Below are positions 16,185 to 24,359 of a DNA stretch of 29,603 nt, in pieces. The notes below the pieces were generated by a model, which worked only from the letters and a program-made list of their open reading frames with translations, had not been told where the DNA came from and searched no databases. Both the position numbers and the translations under genes were made by a program. How positions within the stretch are numbered: position 1 is the first letter of the stretch; every line of letters begins with the position of its first letter. The stretch is from JALYUA01 sp039931865 (GTDB lineage Bacteria > Acidobacteriota > Thermoanaerobaculia > UBA5066 > Gp7-AA6). The stretch is from contig JBDTRB010000042.1 of NCBI GenBank assembly GCA_039931865.1, positions 1 to 29,603 on the forward strand, written 5' to 3'.

Positions 16185-17288
16185 CTAGGGATTCAGTATC
16201 TCGATCAGCTGTCGCGCCAGCACGCCCACGTTCACGCTCTCCGTGTTCGCGAGGATCGCGACCGCGAAGCCGCGGGCCGGGATCATCGCGAGGTACGTCG
16301 AAGTGCCCTGCTGGGAGCCGCTGTGTGTCAGCAGCTTCTCTCCCCTGCGTTCGACGATCGTCCAGCCGAAATAAGGTGAGGCCTTTCCCTCTGTCGTCTT
16401 CATCGGGACTTGCATCTGCGCGAAGGTCTCGGGTTTCAACAGCTTGTTCGTGTGCAGGGCGATCGCGAACCGGGCGAGATCGACCGCGGTCGAGACGAGG
16501 CCCCCGCCCGGAACCTTGTTGCTCGTGTCGGCGAGGTCCGCGTTTCGGATCTCGCCGCTCGCCGCTCTGGCGTAACCGCGCGCCCGGTTGGGGACGATCG
16601 AGCCCTCGTCGTCGACTCGCGTCCGCTCCATGGCCGCCGGTCCGGTGACGTTCTCGCGGAGGAAGTCCGCGTAGGTTTTCCCGGACGCGCCCTCGACGAC
16701 GCATCCGAGCACGACGTACCCGTAGGTCGAGTAGGTGTACGCGGCACCCGGGTCGTGCACGAGAGGATCCGATTTGAACGCCTCGAGGGAAGCGGTCACG
16801 CTCTCGTAATGGCGTGTGCTGTTGAAATTCTCGTCGGCCTTGTAATGGCGGATTCCGCCCAGGTGACCCAGAAGCTGCCTCGAAGTGATGGTTTTTCCTT
16901 TTTTCGGAAATGCCGGGCATGCGCCCTGGATCGGGGCGTCGAGGTCCAGTCGGCCGCTCTCCGCGAGGCGCATCGCCGCGACCGCGGTGATCGGCTTCGA
17001 GATCGAGCCGAGGCGCCAGACGGTGGTCGCCGTGAAGGGCACGAAGTTCTCGAGATCCGCGAACCCGTATCCGGCGGACCATCGCACCTCGTTCCCGAGG
17101 ACGACGGCAACCGAGAGCCCCGTGATCGCCTGTGAGCTGATCGCCGCGGTGATCGCGGATTGCACGCGTTCGGTGGAGTCGCCGAGGGGAGGCGGCGGTG
17201 GTGTTTGCGCTGTTCCGATTCGCGCGGCAAGGGCGAGTGTGAGTGTGAGTGTGAGGACGATGGCGAGCCGACTCGCGGAGGACCTCAT
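16185..17288 (-). CDS. Serine beta-lactamase / D-alanyl-D-alanine carboxypeptidase fold protein (LACTB-like)
   Basis: 367 residues. Start ATG at 17288, supported by GGAG (17300-17297) 8 nt upstream and by ATGA overlap with the stop of the YfhO-type gene before it. The signal peptide (cut likely after 'GTA', about residue 27) has a (TL)n hydrophobic core made by a 6-bp DNA repeat. Class C beta-lactamase fold: S95xxK98 in 'RLGSISKP', 'YSTYGYVVLG' at 186-195 where the usual YxN tyrosine-asparagine pair reads Y-S-T, and H322-S-G in 'LLTHSGSQQG' in place of KTG. This pattern resembles LACTB and the EstB/AmpH-like serine hydrolases more than true AmpC, so peptidase or esterase action in the periplasm is more likely than antibiotic resistance. 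Residues 270-282 ('DLARFAIALHTNK') are typical of the family. Confidence 0.9.
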   Translation of the reverse strand: MRSSASRLAIVLTLTLTLALAARIGTAQTPPPPPLGDSTERVQSAITAAISSQAITGLSVAVVLGNEVRWSAGYGFADLENFVPFTATTVWRLGSISKPITAVAAMRLAESGRLDLDAPIQGACPAFPKKGKTITSRQLLGHLGGIRHYKADENFNSTRHYESVTASLEAFKSDPLVHDPGAAYTYSTYGYVVLGCVVEGASGKTYADFLRENVTGPAAMERTRVDDEGSIVPNRARGYARAASGEIRNADLADTSNKVPGGGLVSTAVDLARFAIALHTNKLLKPETFAQMQVPMKTTEGKASPYFGWTIVERRGEKLLTHSGSQQGTSTYLAMIPARGFAVAILANTESVNVGVLARQLIEILNP

Positions 17289-19705
17289 CCCGATTTCTCC
17301 TTTTCGACGACTGTCGCGCGGCGCGGGGTCAGGCGGGGACGCGCCGTGAAGAGGGCGACGCCAGCGGCGGCCAGGAGTGCGGCGCCCTGGGCGGCGACTC
17401 CGCGATGGAAGGGCTCCCGGTTCCAGGCGAAGTCGAACGTGTGACGCCCGGCAGGCACCGCCACTGCGAGGTCGCGTGCGTTCGCGACCAGAACGCGTGC
17501 GGGGATCCCGTCTACCCGGGCGCGCCATGCGGGAAAGTAGGTCCGGGAAAAAATCACGTGTCCCGGAGCCGGGGCGTCCACATTCCCCGAGACCCGGTCC
17601 GAGGAACCTCCCGAAACCTCCAGGGCCGCCCTGGCGGCGGGACCGTGCGGCGCCGCGCCTTTCGGTCCCGGCAGGACGACTTCGGTTGCGGGATCGAACG
17701 CCTCGGATCGGACGACGTCGAGCGCTTCGGAGAGAGAAGGGCGCCGCAGCGCCCGGGAGGCCCACCGCACTTCCGGAAGCGGCGCGTTGACGGCGTGCAG
17801 GAGGAGGTGCCGGCCCGCCACGACCACGCCGGTGACGGGGTGAAAGAGCGGAAAGCTCTCTTCCCGCGCCGCGAGGGCCCAGCGCGCTCCTGCCGCGCGG
17901 AGCAGCCGGCTTCGTTCCTCCGGAGTCGAGGCGCGGGCGGCTTCATCCGAGAGGCGGTTGAACCAGCCATAGGACCCGTCCGGGTCGCGGTCGAAAACGT
18001 ACGAAAGACCGAACGCCTGCCCGGTCGAAGGGAGGAGCTCCTGCGCCAGCGCCCGCGCGTAAGGCTCGAAACGAGGCAATCCGTGCTTCTCCGGGAGCGC
18101 GGCATAGTCCGGTGTGGGCAGGTCCGGGGAGATGAAGAGCCTGCCCGCCGGGATGGCGGCGAGGAGCTCGGGCCGCCGAGCGACGTCTTTCGCGCTCGCG
18201 GAAACGAAGAGGGGTAATCCCCAGGGAAGCGCCAGCGCCGCGCAGAGGAGGGCCAGGGCGAAGCCCGGCCGTGAGGGCCGGCGCGAAAAGAAGAGGAGGG
18301 CCAGGAGCAGAACGGACGCGATCCCGAACACCGCGTCTCCCCGCACCGACAATCGGAACGCCGCGAGCATGTCCTCGCGGCCGAGGTCGCCGGGAAGGAG
18401 CGGCGAGATGTGCCGGTCGAGCCATCCTCCCGGACGAGACAGCGCGAACGCGGCGGCGTACACGAGGAGGACGCCTCCGAAGAGCACGGCGGCTCCGCGG
18501 CGCGCGCGGGCGGCGCGGAACCTGTCCGCCGCGAACCCGGCGAGAAGAGCGATGCAGAGAGTCGTCAGCAGATAAAACTTGATCGGGTATCGAAGCCGTC
18601 GGAGAAACCCGATCGAAAACAGGATCCGGTAGAACGGAAGCGCGAGGCCCAGGCTGAAAAGCCACGTCGTCACCGCGGCCGCGGCGAGCGCGATCGTCCG
18701 GCGCTGCCAGAAATCCCGGCGGAGCGCGGCCGCGGCGATCGCGAGCAGGGGGAGGACGCCGAAGGTGACGCACCAGATGTAAACGAGGTCCGGCTCGCTC
18801 GTTGAATGAATCCAGCTCATTCCACTGCCGATCAAGGAAGGATCTCCGCCGAAGCGCGGGAAGAGCCACTCCACCATCCGCAGGGGATGAAAGGGCGCGG
18901 CTCCGAAGGCCTTCTCGGAATAGAGGTGCTGTCCGCGGTACGTCAGGGGGAAGATCGCCCGCAGCGGGAGGAGGAGCGCCGCGGCGAATCCGATCGCGAC
19001 GAGGAGGGCGCCGCCGCCGGCGGCGCCGAGGGCGAGGAGGCGGGAGGTCCGGCGGCGGGCGGGAGTCCCTGCAACCTCGACGAGAGCGAGGCAGCCGGCG
19101 AAGATTCCCGTCAGCAGGGAGAGCGCGGGCTCTCCGGCGAGCAGCTGGAGCCCGAACGCCAGGCCCGTTGCCGCGGCCGCGCGCGCGGTCTCGGCCGCGG
19201 AACGGGCCGCGGTCACCCCGAGGACGGCGGCGACACACCACGGCAGCCAGGAAGCGGACGCGCTCGAGTTGAAGAACGCCGAGCCGTACGAAAGCATCAT
19301 TCCGGAAAATCCGTAGGCGGCGCCGGCGAAGAGTGCGCTTCCGGGGGAGATCCCGAGACGCGCGGCGAGAAAACGCGCGCCGAGAAACGCCCAGAGGACG
19401 TGCAGGAGGTAGTGGAGGTTGAAGGCTGCCGAGGGGGAGACCAGCTTCTCGAGGAGCACCGTCGGGTAGAGCAGCACCGCGTTCGGATTTGCGAGGAGCG
19501 GCTCTCCGCCGGAGGCCATGTCGTTCACGAAGGGGACGCGGCCGGCGTCGAGAGACGCCATCGCCACGCGCCGCCACGGCCAGTGGGTGACTTGCGCGTC
19601 GCGAAAGATGAGAACGCGGGACCCGAGGATTTCGGGGAGGAGAGGCAGAGCGAAAAGGAGCGCGACCCCCAGGGCCGTCGAGACCGTGCGAAGGCGCGGG
19701 GACAT
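17285..19705 (-). CDS. YfhO-family multi-pass membrane protein
   Basis: 806 residues starting at the ATG at 19705. About a dozen hydrophobic segments occupy residues 10-480, then a soluble domain to about 740 and a last helix near 770-790. The pattern 'LIFRDAQVTHWPWRR' after the first helix, 'NPNAVLLYPTVLL', and the C-terminal 'VIFSRTYFPAWRARVDG' followed by 'VPAGRHTFDFAW' are the hallmarks of the YfhO family. Characterised members are GT-C fold proteins that glycosylate lipoteichoic acid in Gram-positives; in this type of host the acceptor is unknown. The conserved acidic residue after helix 1 (D36) could be the catalytic base, as in other GT-C enzymes. It is followed with 4-nt overlap by the beta-lactamase-fold gene, so the two make one operon. 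Confidence 0.88.
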   Translation of the reverse strand: MSPRLRTVSTALGVALLFALPLLPEILGSRVLIFRDAQVTHWPWRRVAMASLDAGRVPFVNDMASGGEPLLANPNAVLLYPTVLLEKLVSPSAAFNLHYLLHVLWAFLGARFLAARLGISPGSALFAGAAYGFSGMMLSYGSAFFNSSASASWLPWCVAAVLGVTAARSAAETARAAAATGLAFGLQLLAGEPALSLLTGIFAGCLALVEVAGTPARRRTSRLLALGAAGGGALLVAIGFAAALLLPLRAIFPLTYRGQHLYSEKAFGAAPFHPLRMVEWLFPRFGGDPSLIGSGMSWIHSTSEPDLVYIWCVTFGVLPLLAIAAAALRRDFWQRRTIALAAAAVTTWLFSLGLALPFYRILFSIGFLRRLRYPIKFYLLTTLCIALLAGFAADRFRAARARRGAAVLFGGVLLVYAAAFALSRPGGWLDRHISPLLPGDLGREDMLAAFRLSVRGDAVFGIASVLLLALLFFSRRPSRPGFALALLCAALALPWGLPLFVSASAKDVARRPELLAAIPAGRLFISPDLPTPDYAALPEKHGLPRFEPYARALAQELLPSTGQAFGLSYVFDRDPDGSYGWFNRLSDEAARASTPEERSRLLRAAGARWALAAREESFPLFHPVTGVVVAGRHLLLHAVNAPLPEVRWASRALRRPSLSEALDVVRSEAFDPATEVVLPGPKGAAPHGPAARAALEVSGGSSDRVSGNVDAPAPGHVIFSRTYFPAWRARVDGIPARVLVANARDLAVAVPAGRHTFDFAWNREPFHRGVAAQGAALLAAAGVALFTARPRLTPRRATVVEKEKSG

Positions 19706-19712
19706 TACGCCG

Positions 19713-19718
19713 AGTTTA
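19713..19718 (-). promoter_or_regulatory. -10-like box (TAAACT) of the YfhO-type operon
   Basis: Reading the minus strand, TAAACT ends 7 nt before the ATG at 19705, with no Shine-Dalgarno sequence. Same layout as the boxes at 8343 and 15249. Confidence 0.45.
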
Positions 19719-19833
19719 CGTGAGCGTCAGGGGTGAGGGTGAGGGGTGAGGCGGACCAGGCCGGGCTCGAGCGGGTCTCAACGCTTGCGCTCAACACGGA
19801 ACCCTCACCACGATCGCTCGACTCTCTCCGCCC

Positions 19834-19839
19834 CATAAT
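19834..19839 (+). promoter_or_regulatory. -10-like box (CATAAT) of the GT-C gene
   Basis: CATAAT ends 6 nt before the ATG at 19846. No Shine-Dalgarno sequence is present. The 140-nt divergent region with the YfhO-type operon otherwise contains only GGGGTGA-like short repeats at about 19727-19750. Confidence 0.5.
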
Positions 19840-19845
19840 GTCCCG

Positions 19846-21390
19846 ATGCGACCCGCCGCCTCGGAGCTCCTCGCGCGCCGCGCGGGGCTCGGCGTCGTCG
19901 GGGCGTTTCTCCTGGTGTCGCTCTGCTTCACCGGGCAGTTTCCGCCGTTCGCCAATCCCAACGAGGCCTCCCGTTACGCCGCGGTGTTCTCGGCGGTCGA
20001 GCTCGGCACGTTCCGCATCGACGACGCGCTGCCGGTCGTCGGGCAGACCGAGGACAAGTCGGTCTCCGAGGGCCACTTCTATTCGAACAAAGCCCCGGGG
20101 CTGGCGCTTGCCGCGACGCCCGTCTATCGGGCTCTGCGCCTCCTCTTCCCACGCCCGGCGTCGGCGTTCGCGCCCATCTGGGTCCTGCTGCGGATCTTAG
20201 TCGTCACTTCGGTCTGCTGCGTGGCGTTCGAGAGGCTGCGCCGCCGCCTTGCCACTGCCGCCCGGCGTCCGGCCTCGGCGTCGATGGTGGTCGCGGCACT
20301 GGCGTTCGGCACGCCCCTGCTCTTCTACGGCCGGTCGTTCTTCAGCCACGCCTGGACGGCCGCGCTGCTCTTTCTCTCGCTCGAAGCGATCGGCCGCGCC
20401 GAGGCGGCGTCGGCTTCGCGCCCGGCGCCGCCGGCCCGGCCGGGAACGCCCGGCGCCCTGCTCTGGGCGGCGGGTCTTCTCGCGGGATGGGCCGCGATCT
20501 CGGAGTACCCGGTCGCGCTGCTCACCGGTCTTCTCCTGGTCCGGGCGGCCGCGCGCGGCCGCTGGCGCAGCGGAGCTCTCTTCGCGGCGGGGCTCGTCCT
20601 TCCGCTCGCCGTCCTGATGGTCTACGACAAGATCTGTTTCGGCTCTCCATTCGTCCTGTCGTCCGCGCGCGAAGCGTTTCCGGAGTTCTCGCAGCTCGCC
20701 GGGACCGGCCTCTTCGGGTTCCGACTTCCGGACCCGCGCAACGCCGCGGGGCTGCTGTTCCACCCCGCTCGCGGTCTCTTCCTGTTCTCGCCGTTTCTGA
20801 TCTGGGCGGTGCCCGGGTTCCTCGCCTGGCGGAGGAGCGGCGAAGAACGCGCCGACCGGATGTTCTGCCTCTGGGGCTCCGTCCTGTTCTTCGTCGCCAT
20901 GAGCGCCTACCCGAACTGGCACGGGGGCTGGTGCCTCGGAAGCCGCTACCTGATGCCGATCGTGTTCTTCCTCTCTCTGGCGGCCGCCCGGGCGCTCGAT
21001 TCGCCGAGATCGCGCTGGCTCTTCGCCGCCGCGGCCGCGTTCTCGATCGGAGTCCATGCCCTGGAGGCGCTGGCCTGGCCCTACTTTCCGCTGACGCTCT
21101 CCTGGCCGCCCCGCACCGGCTCTCTCTGGTTCCTGCAGCACGGATGGCTCGCCCCCGCGCAACCCGGGATCCCCGCTCTCGTGGCGCTCGCCGTGGCCGC
21201 CGCCACCGCCGCCGTCGCGCTCGGCGCGGCCGCATCGGGGATCGAAGCTCCCCGCCGCCGCGCTCTCGCCGCCGTGGCCCTCGGCCTGCTGGTGTTTGCG
21301 GCCACGCTCGCCGTCGCTCCGGCTCCGTCCGAAGACGGCCGGCACTTCCGGGAGAGCCTCCTCGCCCGAAAGGAACGGGCGAGGCGTTAG
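19846..21390 (+). CDS. GT-C type multi-pass membrane glycosyltransferase-like protein
   Basis: 514 residues with about ten hydrophobic segments. After helix 1 comes 'FANPNEASRYAAV' with N39-E40 in the position of the acidic catalytic residue of GT-C enzymes, then 'HFYSNKAPGLALAATPVY', a motif I associate with uncharacterised GT39-like membrane proteins. Later 'RGLFLFSPFLIWAVPGFL' and 'YPNWHGGWCLGSRYLMPI' complete the family picture. Such proteins use polyprenyl-phosphate sugars at the outer face of the inner membrane. Acceptor and sugar are unknown; with the arn genes 6 kb away and no adjacent arnT, it is one possible Ara4N transferase, but it lacks recognisable ArnT sequence. It stands alone and is convergent with the STT3-like gene, with 73 nt between the two. 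Confidence 0.82.
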   Translation: MRPAASELLARRAGLGVVGAFLLVSLCFTGQFPPFANPNEASRYAAVFSAVELGTFRIDDALPVVGQTEDKSVSEGHFYSNKAPGLALAATPVYRALRLLFPRPASAFAPIWVLLRILVVTSVCCVAFERLRRRLATAARRPASASMVVAALAFGTPLLFYGRSFFSHAWTAALLFLSLEAIGRAEAASASRPAPPARPGTPGALLWAAGLLAGWAAISEYPVALLTGLLLVRAAARGRWRSGALFAAGLVLPLAVLMVYDKICFGSPFVLSSAREAFPEFSQLAGTGLFGFRLPDPRNAAGLLFHPARGLFLFSPFLIWAVPGFLAWRRSGEERADRMFCLWGSVLFFVAMSAYPNWHGGWCLGSRYLMPIVFFLSLAAARALDSPRSRWLFAAAAAFSIGVHALEALAWPYFPLTLSWPPRTGSLWFLQHGWLAPAQPGIPALVALAVAAATAAVALGAAASGIEAPRRRALAAVALGLLVFAATLAVAPAPSEDGRHFRESLLARKERARR

Positions 21391-21463
21391 GGATCCCCCG
21401 TCGGAGACTCGATTGAAAAACCAGTCGACCGCCGTCGCCGGATTCCCGATTCCCGGCTGCCAT

Positions 21464-23467
21464 TCAGGGCAGGATTTCGAACACCTTCCAGCGCGGGATC
21501 CAGCGCCCTCCGCGCTGGATCGCCGATGCCGAGTGAAATCGAAGTCGGAAGTTCTGGAGCGGCGCGATCGTCTGGGGTCCGAGGCGCGCGCCGGCGCCGT
21601 CGAAGTCGTAGAGCCGGGACTGGAGCGACTGAAAGTACGCGGGCGTCGGGAGCGCCTTTCCTGGCGGACCGTCCAGGAGCGGCGGGCGGCCGAGATAGCC
21701 GGCGTAGTCGTTCATGCGCGGGACGAGATCGGTCACGAGGACCCACCGCGCGCTGCGCGATCGCGCCAGCGCGAGTGCATCGGCCTCGGTGGGCGCGAGG
21801 AAGAAGCGGATCGAGTCGAGGAACCCGTAGCCGAAGTTGTTCGCCACGACCGGCAGCTCGGCGTTGTACAGAACGAGATGGCCGAGCGACCAGGGCGCGA
21901 GCACCGAAGCCACGCGCGACATGTCCGGAGGAGATCGGGTGTCCAGAAACCGCGCGTCGTAGGCGTCGACCGGATGCGGGAGCTTCTGGCGCATCCATTC
22001 GAGGGTGGCAAAGAGGTCGGAGCCGGGGACCCGGACCGATCTCCACTCCTCGACGAGACCGAAGAACATCGACCGCGCGATCAGAAGGACGACGAGCAGG
22101 TAGACGGCGTTCTGGCGGACCGGCGCTCCTCCGATCCGCACTTTCGCCCACCTCGCCAGCTCGACAGTCGCAACGGCCGAGAGGAGCGCCGCGTAATAGA
22201 CGTTCAGGCGCTGCGCGATCGCGAGGAGCAGCGTGACCGCCGCCCAGACAGCCAGCGCGGCGTGCCGACCGGGGCTCTCGCCACGAACGTAGCGCCACGC
22301 CCACACCGCGGCAACGACAGGAGAGAGGAAGAACGCCGCGGAGAGGTCCTTCCAGGCGAGCCCCGGCCCGTCCGCAAAGAGAGGGCGCGCCTCGAAGATG
22401 CCCTTCAGCCAGTCGCGGGGATAGGACACGTAGCCGGACGCACCCGACACCTCGCCCGTCGTCCCGAGCACGTATCCGACGCCGCGCGTCAGACCGAGAA
22501 CGAGCGCGGGAGCATTCGGGAGAAGCTCAGCCGCCGCCGCTCCGACCACGAGGCCCCGCACGAGAGCGTCCCGGCCGCTCCAGTCCATCTGACGTCGCGC
22601 CGCCCGCAAGACGGTGTCGATCGCGACCGCACCGCCCGCGAGCGCCGCGAGGAAAAGAGGTTGGAAAAAACCGAAGGAAATGTAAGTCATCGGCGGACGG
22701 AAAGGCCCGAGCCACCACGCGGTCGCGGCGCCGACGAGGACCGCGGGGACTCCGAGCACGAGCAGGACCGGCCGCAGGATGCTCTCCCGGGTCCGCGCCG
22801 CCTCGAGGGCGAGAGCGAGGGCGAAGATCGCGCCCCAGTAGATTGCGCCCTGCCAGGCGAGTACCGCGGCCGAGAGCGCGACGCCCGCCGCGACTTCCCG
22901 CCAGGCGCCGCGCCGCGCAGACCGCTCACCGGGGGAGCGGGTCTTCAGGAACAGAAAGAGCGCGAGCGACCCGAAGAAGGATTCCGCCGCGTGCTGGTCG
23001 GTGTGGCCGAACTGCGTCCAGAGGATGTGGCCCGGGCAGACGGCGACGAAGAACGCGCAGACGATCGAGCCGGCCGGTCCGAAGAGCTCCGCCCCGATCG
23101 CGCCCGCGATCAGGACCGTCCCGGCGCCGAGCACCGGTGGCACCCACGCGGCCTCGCGCTCGATCGCCTCGGGCGCCGCGGCCGGACCATGCAGGGCGCG
23201 CGACGGCGCCGCGAGGAGGAGGTCATAGAGCGGTGGCCAGATGGGAACGCCGCCCGTCGGGAAGTTCATCATCGGGTCGAAGAGGATCGTCCGCGGAAAA
23301 TGCGCGACGGCGAACCGCGTGCGGCGCAGGTGGTAATTGTCGTCGGATCCGAGCGCGCGGACGCGCGGGCCCGAGGAAAGCTGCGTCCACGTCGACAGGC
23401 GCAGCCCGAAGCCGAGAACCGCGGCCGCCAGAACGGCGGCGGCCGCGGCGCCGCGCGGGATTTTCAT
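21464..23467 (-). CDS. STT3-domain oligosaccharyltransferase-like membrane protein
   Basis: 667 residues from the ATG at 23467. The long multi-helix N-terminal part carries the OST signatures: 'LGSDDNYHLRR' with D42-D43 (first acidic motif in the first external loop), 'FGHTDQHAAESFF' with D157, H159 and E162 (second metal-binding motif), and 'TTGEVSGASGY' with E339 in the place of the fifth-loop glutamate. In the C-terminal domain 'APWSLGHLVLY' from W526 corresponds to WWDYG of PglB/AglB/STT3. Those enzymes move a lipid-linked glycan to asparagine in secreted proteins. The altered WWDYG is common in the bacterial STT3-like proteins I know, whose acceptors are undefined. It is divergent from the GT2-GT39 operon, consistent with use of glycans built there. 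Confidence 0.85.
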   Translation of the reverse strand: MKIPRGAAAAAVLAAAVLGFGLRLSTWTQLSSGPRVRALGSDDNYHLRRTRFAVAHFPRTILFDPMMNFPTGGVPIWPPLYDLLLAAPSRALHGPAAAPEAIEREAAWVPPVLGAGTVLIAGAIGAELFGPAGSIVCAFFVAVCPGHILWTQFGHTDQHAAESFFGSLALFLFLKTRSPGERSARRGAWREVAAGVALSAAVLAWQGAIYWGAIFALALALEAARTRESILRPVLLVLGVPAVLVGAATAWWLGPFRPPMTYISFGFFQPLFLAALAGGAVAIDTVLRAARRQMDWSGRDALVRGLVVGAAAAELLPNAPALVLGLTRGVGYVLGTTGEVSGASGYVSYPRDWLKGIFEARPLFADGPGLAWKDLSAAFFLSPVVAAVWAWRYVRGESPGRHAALAVWAAVTLLLAIAQRLNVYYAALLSAVATVELARWAKVRIGGAPVRQNAVYLLVVLLIARSMFFGLVEEWRSVRVPGSDLFATLEWMRQKLPHPVDAYDARFLDTRSPPDMSRVASVLAPWSLGHLVLYNAELPVVANNFGYGFLDSIRFFLAPTEADALALARSRSARWVLVTDLVPRMNDYAGYLGRPPLLDGPPGKALPTPAYFQSLQSRLYDFDGAGARLGPQTIAPLQNFRLRFHSASAIQRGGRWIPRWKVFEILP

Positions 23468-23475
23468 GTGCGGGC

Positions 23476-23481
23476 ATTATG
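23476..23481 (-). promoter_or_regulatory. -10-like box (CATAAT) of the STT3-like gene
   Basis: On the minus strand CATAAT ends 8 nt before the ATG at 23467. No Shine-Dalgarno sequence lies between them. Confidence 0.5.
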
Positions 23482-23566
23482 AGCCGAGCGACCACGGGGA
23501 GCGAGACGGCCGCGTTATTCCGCCGTCCACTGGAATCGCGACCGAAAGACGAAGATCGAAAGTTCC

Positions 23567-23601
23567 CTGATCCCTGATAGCTGATAGCTGATAGCTGAGA
23601 G
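23567..23601 (+). repeat. Heptamer tandem array, consensus CTGATAG
   Basis: Five 7-bp units (CTGATCC, three CTGATAG, CTGAGAG) in the divergent region between the STT3-like gene and the GT2 operon. Same periodicity and near-same unit as the array before arnC. Confidence 0.75.
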
Positions 23602-23640
23602 CCGAGAGCGAAAGCTGATCAGCCGCGCGCTCCGATCCCG

Positions 23641-23646
23641 TATCAT
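23641..23646 (+). promoter_or_regulatory. -10-like box (TATCAT) of the GT2-GT39 operon
   Basis: TATCAT ends 11 nt before the GTG at 23658. The intervening bases have no purine-rich ribosome site. Confidence 0.4.
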
Positions 23647-23657
23647 TCCTCCACACC

Positions 23658-24359
23658 GTGAAATTGTCCGTCCTGATGCCCGTCTTCAACGAGGCGCGCA
23701 CGATCGACGAGGTCCTGCGCCTCGTCTGCGCCGTCCCGGTCGAGAAGGAAGTGATCGTCGTCGACGACGGCTCGACCGACGGTACGCGCGATCTCCTGGC
23801 CCGCTGGGACGGCCGCGCCGGCGTTCGCGTGATCCTTCACGAGCGGAACCAGGGCAAGGGCGCCGCGCTGCGGACCGCGCTGGCACAGGCGCAGGGCGAC
23901 ATGCTGATCATCCAGGACGCCGACCTCGAATACGATCCGGCAGAGTACCCGAGCCTGCTGCGTCCGATCGAGATGGGCCGCGCCGACGTCGTGTTCGGAT
24001 CCCGCTTCCGCGGCAGCGCCGAAAACCGGGTGCAGAACTTCTGGCACACCGTGGGGAATCGAGTCCTGACGCTGATCTCGAACGTCGTCACCGACCTGAA
24101 CCTGACCGACATGGCGACCTGCTACAAGGCGTTTCACCGCCGCGTCGTGCCCGTACTCCTCGATCTCGAGCAGCGGGGGTTCGGGGTCGACGCGGAGATC
24201 ACGGTGAAGGTCGCCCGCGCCGGATTTCGACTCTTCGAGGTCCCGGTCTCGTATTTCGCGCGCTCCCGCGCCGAGGGAAAGAAGATCCGTTTCCGCGACG
24301 GCGCATCGGCGCTTTCGGCTCTGCTGCGCCACCGGTTCGAGCGGCGCCCCGCGCGTTGA
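23658..24359 (+). CDS. GT2 glycosyltransferase, dolichyl/polyprenyl-phosphate sugar synthase type
   Basis: 233 residues starting at a GTG. GT-A fold: 'MKLSVLMPVFNE', D36-D37 in 'VVDDGSTDGTRD', 'NQGKGAALRTAL' 64-75, the metal site D87xD89 in 'IIQDADLEYDP', 'GSRFRG' and 'FEVPVSYFARSRAEGKKIRFRDG' near the end. This matches single-domain DPM1-like enzymes that load hexose from a nucleotide sugar onto polyprenyl phosphate in the cytoplasm. It has no membrane helices of its own. The stop overlaps the TTG start of the GT39 gene (TTGA), whose product would use the lipid sugar. The N-terminal part of the fusion protein two genes on (26059) is a close paralogue with identical spacing of motifs. Confidence 0.92.
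   Translation: MKLSVLMPVFNEARTIDEVLRLVCAVPVEKEVIVVDDGSTDGTRDLLARWDGRAGVRVILHERNQGKGAALRTALAQAQGDMLIIQDADLEYDPAEYPSLLRPIEMGRADVVFGSRFRGSAENRVQNFWHTVGNRVLTLISNVVTDLNLTDMATCYKAFHRRVVPVLLDLEQRGFGVDAEITVKVARAGFRLFEVPVSYFARSRAEGKKIRFRDGASALSALLRHRFERRPAR

Noticed and set aside
16185..17288. Antibiotic-resistance class C beta-lactamase
   Set aside because: YxN is replaced by Y-S-T and KTG by HSG, as in LACTB/EstB-like hydrolases, so resistance is not supported.
21296..23482. 728-codon open frame on the plus strand
   Set aside because: Antisense of the STT3-like gene, extremely Arg/Glu-rich and without hydrophobic core or motifs.
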